Positions 55,668-64,000 of a stretch of 64,000 nucleotides of DNA are shown piece after piece. The position numbers were made by a program, and so were the translations under genes. The notes beneath the pieces were generated by a model. It worked only from the letters and a program-made list of their open reading frames with translations, had not been told where the DNA came from and searched no databases. Source of the stretch: Episyrphus balteatus (taxonomy: Eukaryota; Arthropoda; Insecta; Diptera; Syrphidae); assembly GCF_945859705.1 (NCBI RefSeq), contig NC_079135.1, positions 111,006,288 through 111,070,287 on the forward strand, given 5' to 3'. Each line of letters starts with the position of its first letter. Within the stretch, counting starts at the first letter, position 1.

Positions 55668-56620
55668 CTATTTACAAATCGGAAACATAATATTGAACTC
55701 TTCTTCCGTTAGAGCGCCTTTGTGCTTCCTCATCAGGTGTTGTTTCATCCTGAACATTAAGAATTTAAAATTAAATACATTTTATATAGAAAAAAAAAAA
55801 CAACTTTCATATAGATATACTCACTTGAATCTTGATGTTATTCCAACACTGCACAAAGGACAATTATACGGATATCCATCATGTGTATACTTATGCTCTC
55901 TAAGCCCTGATTGTGATTCAAATTTTCGCTTGCATTTATCGCAATCGAAAGTTGTTTTGGTATGCTTCGACCTAATGTGGTCAGTTAAATTGCTTTTCGT
56001 CACATAGCACTTACCACAGATGTCGCACTTAAATGGACATTCATTCAAATGAAACCGCATAATATGATGTTCTAGTTTCTTTTTTTGCAGAAATTTTCGA
56101 TCACAGTGCCTACATGGAAACTGTATACTTTTATCGTGTTTTCTGCTATGTTCCTTAAAATTCGATGGGTTTTTAAAGAATAGGCCACATTCTTTGCATT
56201 CGTATTTATTACTTTCGACCTTGTGTGTGAATTCAATGTGTCGTTTTAAGGCTGATGGTCTGAAGTAGCATTGCCCACATAAATGGCAGCTTTGAATATT
56301 GGAATGATGCTTAAGAGCGATTTTTGTTGGGAAGGTTTTTTCTTAAAAAAAAAAAAACAATGGAATGTTACAATGAATATCGATATTATTTGATATAGTT
56401 TCACAATATATTTCACAAAAAAAAAGTACTTACCGCAAAGAATGCAATGAATTCTCATGGAACTAGAAGGTACGATTTGTGGGCAATCTTCAGACTTTAT
56501 GTCCTCTTGTTCGTTTGGTTCATCCGTCTTGGTAATTTTATGCGTTTGTGCATTATGAATATTAAGGCTCGTTTTTGTGTCGAAAGCACAAGAGCAGATG
56601 TTGCAGTTGTAGTCTTTGTT
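55668..56620 (-). pseudogene. Partial C2H2 zinc-finger gene copy (inverted duplicate)
   Basis: Three exons colinear with exons 4-6 of the gene at 58506-63605: about 56620-56434, 56341-55825 and 55749-55668. In-frame fingers include CNICSCAFDTKTSLNIHNAQ, CKECGLFFKNPSNFKEHSRK, CRHCDRKFLQKKKLEHH, CDICGKCYVTKSNLTDH and CDKCKRKFESQSGLREH, ending in PICK. The two 3' exons keep frame, unlike the plus copy. The ZAD exons are not found upstream, and the acceptor equivalent to CAG at 62558-62560 reads CAA here (56623-56625), though a later AG could serve. One finger has lost its spacing and second His (HHSNIQSCHLCG). Most likely a truncated duplicate; a transcribed gene with other 5' exons cannot be excluded. 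Confidence 0.7.
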
Positions 56621-57307
56621 TTTTGAATAAAAAAAAAAAAATTATTTTTTCGTGGATAAAAATTTCCCATTATATAAATCCTTTGTTTCAAACATGGGAA
56701 TGAACATGATTATGGAAAGTTTTTTTTCAGAATCTATTGTAATTGGCAATGGATTTCATCAACTAAAGAGCAGAAAGAAGCCTTGAGAAACAATTCAAAA
56801 AGCATATGAGAATCTACCAATATCGAAGAGGCAAGCCTTAACCCCTTGTAACCCAAGATCGTAAATTTCTGAATTAATAATGTCAATCGACTTGCCTTTA
56901 AATACAATAAAACACTTTTTTTTAATTCAATACCTCCATTATTAACTTAGTTATTTCGAATTTTACGGAGTAAAAAAATAAGTTTAAATAATTTATTTTT
57001 ATACATAAATGCAAAAATTCAAACAAAAAACTGTCTAATATTTGTTTTAAGGCACTTTTTTAAAATCCAAAAATAAAACTTCGTAGGTTATGCTGGAAAA
57101 ATATTCTGAATTTCGTAGTTTTCACACAAATTTGCTTATTTTCAAAAAAGCCAAATTTTCAACATTAACTGCCAATTAAAAACTTTTGGTGCAATTTAAT
57201 AGAAATAGCTAATTATGTTATAAGCTTCAAAAGAAGAAAAATAATTATGTATATTAGAACAAATCATTTTTTTTTTTAATTTTAATAATTCCACTTTATT
57301 TTTATTT

Positions 57308-57358
57308 ACTGATCGTGACAGCAGCTGTTGCGGTAAACAGTACCTTCATCAGACAGGT
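57308..57358 (-). ncRNA. Hammerhead-ribozyme-like relic (Penelope-type)
   Basis: On the minus strand: CTGATGA (57352-57346); a small stem GGTA..TACC as helix II; GCAAC where the conserved GAAAC is expected; a short helix III (ACAG..CTGT); then the cleavage-type GTC (57319-57317) and ACG, which can pair with the TGT before CTGATGA. Order and spacing fit type I hammerheads with very short helix III, known from Penelope-like retroelements. The A-to-C change in the core should abolish or strongly weaken cleavage. No Penelope reverse transcriptase is seen nearby. Confidence 0.45.
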
Positions 57359-57681
57359 GAAAAAAAAGATTTGTTGTAATAAAAACGAGTTTCACTAAGT
57401 AAAAGCCAACAAAATAAGACTAATACTAATTTTTCGTTACGTTTTTTCTTGGTTAGCTCCCCATGCCAGGCCTGCGTTAAAATCTATGCAATAGCTTAAA
57501 AATATAGTGTGTACAGCTTTTGTGGGATCTTTGATGGTTCATAACATATATACATATACATATACAAGTGATTAAGGGGTAATAACACCTTGTAAACCAT
57601 GAAATCGAGCGTCATATTCATCAGCGTATAAAACAAAGAAGAAATATTATTTTCTTTTGGTGTTTGTTTAGTTTAATTAAG

Positions 57682-57830
57682 TATATTAATAGATAACAGA
57701 ATAGGCTAATGTTAAATTTTTTAATGATGTGAATGATGATTTTACTATCATCCTGAAATACACCGCCATTTAAAAAATTTCACATCATTAAAAAAATTAA
57801 CATTAGCCTATTCTGTTATCTATTAATATA
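57682..57830. repeat. Long hairpin with 50-bp arms
   Basis: Arms 57682-57732 and 57780-57830 are reverse complements with one or two differences (TAGATAACAGAATAGGCTAA and its inverse), separated by a 47-bp loop. Could be a tiny MITE flanked by TATATTAA-type sequence. Confidence 0.8.
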
Positions 57831-58033
57831 TCCGATTTCGGCGGATTAGCTGCGGGTCAACTTCGGTTCAAGCATGAATGTGGCTATTTTTACATATATG
57901 GACCTTGAACCAGTGTTAAAACTCATCCTTACTACAGATTTCACAAGATAAAAGTTGCTGATCCACGGATTAAATATTTGTACAACTGGCCCTAAAGGAT
58001 CCACAATCCTGTTTTATTGTGATCAGTGCATTG

Positions 58034-58274
58034 AGGCTTGGTCACACCGGAAGGTATGCGGTAGTGGTACGGGTATTTGTATGAAAAAAATTTCACACTT
58101 GAATATTAGCCGTTTTTTACTATCCCACTTGATCCATATTGATCATTATTTAACACGTATTACAACGAGTGGGATAATAAAAAACGGCTATTGATGTTCC
58201 AGTTTGGATTTTTTTTTCATACAATTACCCGTACCGCTACCGCATACCCTTCTGGTGTGGTCGAGCCTTTAAAT
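58034..58274. mobile_element. Hairpin MITE, AAGGCTTGGCCACACCG family
   Basis: Ends GAGGCTTGGTCACACCGGAA and CTGGTGTGGTCGAGCC, with inner TACGGGTA and GTATGAAAAAAATTTC blocks matching 18685-18833. A second inner inverted pair (GTTTTTTACTATCCCAC / GTGGGATAATAAAAAAC) distinguishes this copy. Confidence 0.78.
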
Positions 58275-58505
58275 GCACTTATACAAAATGAACAGTCTCA
58301 AATATTTTGTTTACTGTATTTTTATCAGTTTTGCTATTGAACGCGTCCAAAAATGAATTATCATCTGTCATTCATTTGTCCCAAATAATTAGTTGTTGTC
58401 TAGTGTTGTAAAAAGACAAATCAAGAAATTATTTTCCATTTTTTGTTTTTAAATATTTACTCCGTTTGATTTGTGTAAAAATAAAATATATCAAAAACAA
58501 AAATT

Positions 58506-61500
58506 ATGGATGATGTACTAGATATTGAAGATATCATCACCAAGCTTAAATCATCACTGCCAATATGCAGAGTATGCTTGGACGTTTCCATGGAATACAT
58601 TGAATTTGAGGCCACTCTCTGTGTTATTAATGGTCAGGAAATTACTTTTTCCGAAGGTTTCTATGAACTATCTCCAAACTATAAGTATTTAGATCATGAA
58701 AATATGCCCACATATTTTTGTGCAACATGTGGAAAAGATCTACTTAATGCCTATCTATTTATAAAACGCACAGAACGTGCCAATTATGCTTTGAACAAAA
58801 TCAAAAATATTACCAAAGAAAGTTCATCAAAATTTGTGGCCAACAACCACAACAACGACAAAGAAGATATCAAAGATCACAAAGAATTATATCCAAGTCC
58901 AGAGTCTGAAAATAATAGTAAAATAGAAGAAATCCTCCCGGACAAATGTGTTTCCAACATCTTAGTAATTTTTTTTAATATTTTACTTATTTTTACAATA
59001 TCATAAAAGTTTTATTTAGGAAACCAAAGATTCAATTAAATTAGAGAACCACGAAGAAGAATATGATTATGAAGAAATATTCACTCACGAAGAAGAATCT
59101 ATGGAAAAAGAAAACTTTGTTCAGGTATGAAGCTAGTATTTTATTTTTCTTGTTTTTCTTTAATATTTCTTAACTTTCTTATTAGCCAGAAATACAAATA
59201 AATAGTCAAGAATTTGAGAAATGGGAAGTTGATTGGAATGTTACAGATGATGTAACAACTATGCTAGTGTGTAATGAATGTGGATTTTTAACCGAAACAG
59301 AAGCGGGTTTAAATAAACACAAAAATAGCGAACATGAAAATGTAGAAATTGAACTGCTACCAAACAAACTAACTGACTCAAATTTGTTGTTTCATGAATT
59401 ATCTGATACAAAAACAAACCTTGATCGGGAACAAAAGGGTAAGAATATAAATATATATATTTTAAAAAGAGATTAACTTGCTCATATTTAACTATTTCCT
59501 ACCTCTTTTTTGATGATTGTTATGGTATCTTGAATAAGACCAAAACTTTTTTATTTAGCGCTTTCCGTTCCCACGTGTGGAATTCGCCGGGTTAGCTTCA
59601 AAAACACCTGGATAGGTAAAAATTTTACATGACATTACGATGATGTCTGTCCGTCTATATGTACCTCGAAGTACAGCCTAAAATAGAAGAAAGATTTTCT
59701 TCAAACTTGGTAGTTAACAGTTTAAAGTGATTCTCTAAAGGGCAAATTGAATTTTTTTTAGAACCAAAAATAACCATACAACGGAAATAGAAAAGTAAAT
59801 TTTTTTCAAAAACGGTTCTAACGATTTTTTAAATGATTGTAAAATAATAGACATAGTTCTAAAACCACACTTTTTATAATTTGTTTTTAAAGATAATAAA
59901 TATTAACCCCTAGCGAAACGTTGGGTAAAATATGAATTAATTTTTTGTTTTTTGTGTAATTTTACAGATAAGACCTAACTTTTGAAATAAAAACAAAATT
60001 TTTTGAACCGTTACTAACGGTACCAGCCATAGAACTGTTTTTTTGGCATCAAAATATCTCTTAAGAGACTAACCCGATTTCAACGAAAATTTTTATACAA
60101 AAGCGTTTAAGTAATCGTAATATTAAAATTTTAGAATTTTCAAAAAAACACATTTTTGGATTTTTAAAAAGTATTTTAAAACGTATTTTTTTTTTCTGGA
60201 AAAATAATTTTTTCGAAATGTGAAATGGTGCAAAAATTGTTTTCAAGTGCAAATTAATTGTTTCTTCAGAGTGGCATTCCAACTTTTTTTAAAAAAATGT
60301 TAGGTAATTTTTATATATAAAAACTTATTTTTTTAACGGTTTTCAATTTTTTTTCTAAAAATTACTTTTCATACAAGAATTCATATGGCAAACTTCGTTT
60401 TGTGATGAAAACCATTCAAAACGGTGTTTTATATTATCGTAGTTATTGTAGTTATCACAAGTTTTCATCTCTCCATCCCTGGATGGGTTTGATGATAGAT
60501 TTATACCTATCGAGGGTATTCATTCTTTGTTCGTCTGGTCTGTTTAAGGTGCTGACATTTCACGTGGCGATCCGAAAGACACTGTCCAATTTTCGTTTGC
60601 TATATCCGAGTTTTTTTTCTTTGTTAAATCTTATCTTATAACTTTAAACGAGCTAAAATTGTTTATATATATATATATATATATATAAATATATATAAAA
60701 TTGGGATCTCGGAAACGGCTCTAACGATTTCGATGAAATTTTCAGGGTGTGTTCATCTAAGCGAGTAAAAAATTTTGGAAGTATTTTTGGAAAAATCCGC
60801 CCACTGCCACGCCCACTTTTTTAACATATAAGTTTTTTCGGGAACGGCTCTAACGATTTCGATGAAATTTTCAGGGTTTGTTTATCTAAGCGAATAAAAA
60901 GTTTTGGAAGTATTTTTGGAAAAATCCGCCCACTGCCACGCCCACTTTTTTAACATATAAGTTTTTTCGGGAACGGCTCTAACGATTTCGATGACATTTT
61001 CAGGGTTTGTTTATCTAAGCGAATAATAAGTTTTGGAAGTATTTTTGGACAAAATCCGCCCACTGCCACGCCCACTTTTTTAACATATAAGTTTTTTCGG
61101 CAACGGCTCTAACGATTTCGATGACATTTTCAGGGTTTGTTTATCTAAGCGAGTAAAAATGTTTGGAAGTTTTTTTTGGGAAAAATCTGCCCACTGCCAC
61201 GCGCACTTTTTTAACATATAAGTTTTTTCGGCAACGGCTCTAACGATTTTGATGAAATTTTCAGGGTTTGTTCATCTAAGCGAGTAAAAAAATTTGGAAG
61301 TATTTTTGGAAAAATCCGCCCACTGCCACGCCCACTTTTTTAACATATAAGTTTTTTCGGGAACGGCTCTAACGATTTCGATGAAATTTTCAGGGTTTGT
61401 TTATCTAAGCGAATAAAAAGTTTTGGAAGTATTTTTGGAAAAATCCGCCCACTGCCACGCCCACTTTTTTAACATATAAGTTTTTTCGGGAACGGCTCTA

Positions 61501-63605
61501 ACGATTTCGATGAAATTTTCAGGGTTTGTTTCTCTAAGCGAGTAAAATGTTTTGGAAGTTTTTTTTTTGAAAAATCCGCGCACTGCCACGCCCACTTTTT
61601 TAACATATAAGTTTTTTCGGTAACGGCTCTAACGAGATCGATAACATTTTCAGGGTTTGTTTATCTAAGCGAGTAAAAAGTTTTGGAATTTTTTTTTGGG
61701 AAAAATCCGCCCACTGCCACGCCCACTTTTTTAACATCGAATTTTTTTTGGTAACAACTTTAAAGATTTCGATGAAATTTTGATGGTTTGGTCCTCTAGG
61801 CAAATACAACATTTTGGAAGTATTTGGAACGATTTCAATAAAATTTTGAGGGATGGTTCCATGTTTTACGCATTATTCTTTTTCATTTTGTTACTTCATG
61901 ACTTTTTGATCATGTATTCAAACTTTGAAGTAATTTGTTGATTTGGTATCACTATGAACAAGGTTCCAAATTCTGAGAGCCCTTAAGTTCCACAATCAGC
62001 ATATTTCGTTTGATCCATTACTTTTGGGACACCCTGTATAAGAAAGAAAAAAAAGAAATAAAGCAAAGCATCCACTGCTACAGAACAAAACAGAGACAGG
62101 GATAAAAATAGTATTTCTTCATACTAAGCTTTGCCGACAAGGCTAAACTTGAAAAAAGATTAACTTTATATTCACCATCCAAAACTTTCTGACCTGTAAA
62201 TGAAAATTTGAACAAAAAGGGATCTCATTGCTGTAACATTTTCGATAATGCAGATTCCTGTTACCCTTCTATTCATTGCTGATCGTATATTCCAACTTAA
62301 ATAAACTGGATTATAAAGTGGGAATGTGGTGTTTTGTAACCCGCGAAAAAACTGGTCATTGCAAACTCAAACCTACTCCAAAAAATTGTTTACATTTGAC
62401 TTTTTTCACTGAAAGTTATATCATTTAAGGATACCGAGCAAAGCTCGGTCACCCAGGTACTAAATAATTAAAAGACAAATAATCTTATCCCATACTAATT
62501 TTAATGTTTGGAAACATAGTTGCTAATCTATTAATATTTCCTTTTCTTTTTTTAATTCAGAAAGCAAAAATTACAAGTGCAACATCTGCTCTTGTACTTT
62601 CGAAACAAAGAAAAGCCTTAATATTCATAATGTACGAACCCACAAAATAATCAAATCGGATGACCAAATAGAGCTGGAGGATGTAAAGTCTCAAGATTGC
62701 ATACAAATTGTACCTAACAGTCTCATGGAAACTAGTTCAACGACAAAAAGCAACCAATATAATTGCACTCATTGTGGTAAGTTAAAGCACAAACTTAAAA
62801 ACACTTAAAAAAATGTCGATTAGTTATGTATTTTTAAATCGATATTACCTATTTATTTAAAATTTGAACTTTTTTTTAAGAAAAAACGTTTCCAACAAAA
62901 ATCGCTCTTAAACATCATTCCAATACTCATTCGAAAAATCCAAATCGATATAGCTGCCATATTTGTGGGAAATGTTGCTCACGACCATCCACCTTAAAAA
63001 AAACACATTCAATTCAAACACAAGCTCGAACGTAAAAAATACCAATGCGAAGAATGTGGCTTATTCTTTCCGTTCCCATCGAATTTAAAAGAACATCGCA
63101 GAAAACACGATACAAGTATTCAGTTTCGATGTACGCATTGTAATCGAACATTTCTACGAAAACCACAATTAGAAATTCATATGCGATATCATTTGAATCA
63201 TTTTCCATTTAAATGTGACAAATGTGATAAGTGCTATGTGACGAAAAGCAATTTAACTGATCACATTAGGTCAAAGCATACGAAAACAACTTTCGATTGC
63301 GATAAATGCAAGCAGAAATTTAAATCACAAACAGGACTAAGAAAGCATAAGTATATTCATGATGGATATCCCTATAATTGTCCTTTGTGCACAATTGGAC
63401 AAACATCAAGATCAGGGTGAGTATGTTTATGAAAGAGTTTTTTTTCTATATATTAAATATTAAATTCTTAATGTTCAGGATGAAACAACACTTGTTGGGA
63501 GTGCACAAAGACGCTCTAACGGAAGATGAATTCAATGTTATGTTTCCGATAATAATTCCACGAACTGGCTATCGGAGACCCAAAGATTATTTGTTAATAG
63601 AATAA
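58506..63605 (+). CDS. ZAD-C2H2 zinc-finger protein, with one frameshift
   Basis: Predicted nuclear DNA-binding protein. Exons from splice sites: 58506-58964, 59020-59124, 59186-59438, 62561-62776, 62881-63416 and 63479-63605. Exon 1 begins with a ZAD (zinc-finger-associated domain, dimerisation): CRVC at ~22-25 and CATCGKDLL near 79. Exons 2-3 are an acidic linker and a first finger (CNECGFLTETEAGLNKH). Exons 4-6 give about seven more fingers (CEECGLFFPFPSNLKEHRRK, CDKCDKCYVTKSNLTDH, CDKCKQKFKSQTGLRKH). In exon 5 an A-run (62996-63003) is one base too long: the frame shifts after STLKK and meets a stop, whereas the minus-strand duplicate is in frame there. Either a sequencing error in a homopolymer or a real null. 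Phase arithmetic at all other junctions is consistent. The third intron is 3.1 kb of repeat. Confidence 0.82.
60668..60702. repeat. (AT)n microsatellite
   Basis: A run of TATATATA of about 35 bp immediately before the minisatellite. Confidence 0.9.
60703..61740 (+). repeat. 129-131-bp minisatellite, eight units
   Basis: Units recur with the landmark AACATATAAG at 60823, 60952, 61082, 61213, 61342, 61471 and 61602 and its variant AACATCGA at 61733. Each contains AACGGCTCTAACGATTTCGA, TGAAATTTTCAGGGTTTGTT and CCACTGCCACGCCCACTTTT. The last unit is diverged and decays into single sequence by ~61830. Short minus-strand frames here are repeat translations. Confidence 0.95.
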
Positions 63606-63849
63606 ACCAAAATAAATATATCACTTTTATTATTTCATAATGGAGACTTCATTAATATCAAATTAAAATATTTAAGTGCAGGTAAATTTAAATATATTAA
63701 GCATTTTTGCACAAAATTTTAAAAATCATATTTTCCTCGAAATATAATTGAATGCAGTTGTTGCTTTTTCATGCGATAAAGTTGCTGGATTTCACTAGGC
63801 CCACAACGTAACCACTAGATAGATGATGAATGCCGGCAAGTACATGCAG

Positions 63850-64000
63850 CTAACAGAAAGCATACAATGCGCGAGGAATGGAATCTCAGCATTGTACGCC
63901 CGATTCTTAAGAAATGAGACCCTCTGAACTTCGCCAGCTACAAGAGAATCAGTCTCCTTAGCATAGTCTGTTTTATCTATTCAAGCGTCGATTTTGTTGA
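63850..64000 (+). pseudogene. Reverse-transcriptase fragment of a non-LTR retrotransposon
   Basis: The translation gives EEWNLSIVRPILKK, a stop where a Gly/Asp pair is usual, then DPLNFASYKRISLLSI. This corresponds to the motif 'P.FKKGD....NYRGISLL' at the start of the non-LTR reverse-transcriptase palm. The in-frame stop (TGA at about 63917) shows it is dead, at least at this point; it continues past the window. Confidence 0.75.

Larger units (their letters stand above)
56640..58505. other. Spacer between the two zinc-finger copies
   Basis: AT-rich. Besides the hammerhead-like motif (57308-57358), the hairpin (57682-57830) and a MITE (58034-58274) I recognise nothing coding. A ~150-bp more complex stretch at 56730-56850 has short open frames that I cannot assign. 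Confidence 0.5.
59560..62460 (+). mobile_element. Composite repeat in zinc-finger intron 3 (Helitron/DINE-like?)
   Basis: Runs from GTTCCCACGTGTGGAATTCG (59568) through CATGACATTACGATGATG and a GTCTGTCCGTCT run, to the minisatellite and a terminal hairpin CCGAGCAAAGCTCGG (62434-62448) followed by TCACCCAGGTACT. Internal tandem repeats plus a short 3' hairpin recall non-autonomous Helitron/Helentron-type elements of flies, but the termini are not diagnostic. Boundaries are approximate. Confidence 0.4.

Noticed and set aside
61401..61812. Minus-strand frames with KKWAWQWADFS repeats
   Set aside because: Translations of the 130-bp minisatellite.

Overview
This looks like a piece of a dipteran (fly) nuclear genome. 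It is very AT-rich, has short introns with GT..AG ends, and carries a dense load of transposons. The recognisable genes are closest to Drosophila family members: an eIF2B-epsilon, a LIN-9/Mip130 protein, Rbcn-3B (WDR7), a PPIL1-type cyclophilin, an Argonaute-2 with the insect glutamine/glycine-rich N-terminus, Edem2, and ZAD-type C2H2 zinc-finger genes. ZAD genes are an insect-expanded family. I cannot name the species.

Layout. 1-3394 (+): last five exons of eIF2B-epsilon, cut by the window start. 3545-5422 (-): LIN-9 family, single exon, convergent with it. 5519-7125: TA-flanked foldback transposon. 9107-13570 (-): Rbcn-3B in one 4.46-kb exon. 13.6-19.4 kb: intergenic, with several small hairpin transposons (MITEs). 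19441-20054 (+): PPIL1, two exons. 20388-31591 (-): Argonaute-2, eight coding exons. Its second intron (5.2 kb) and last intron (1.3 kb) are filled by repeats, so the last 94-nt exon lies far from the PIWI exons. 32.8-39.1 kb: a giant inverted-repeat (foldback) structure with tandem repeats in both arms, and a decayed, intron-bearing fragment of the complex I 75-kDa subunit gene in its centre. 39.1-44.0 kb: a nested pile of TTAA-flanked MITEs, a defective hAT element with a perfect 8-bp target duplication, and a 1.5-kb palindrome. 44165-48059 (+): Edem2, three exons. 48.5-55.4 kb: a MITE pair, the second split by a complete Jockey-clade non-LTR retrotransposon (both ORFs open, 14-bp target duplication). 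55668-56620 (-) and 58506-63605 (+): two diverged copies of one C2H2 zinc-finger gene in head-to-head orientation. The plus copy has the ZAD exon but a one-base frameshift; the minus copy keeps frame in its last two exons but lacks the 5' exons. The plus copy's large intron holds an eight-unit minisatellite. The window ends in a reverse-transcriptase fragment.

The host genes are ordinary housekeeping or small-RNA functions and do not form a pathway. The unusual content is structural: layered inverted repeats, a transposon-captured mitochondrial gene fragment, a probably young Jockey copy, a possible hammerhead-ribozyme relic, and an Argonaute-2 gene (an antiviral and anti-transposon effector) that is itself heavily invaded by transposons.
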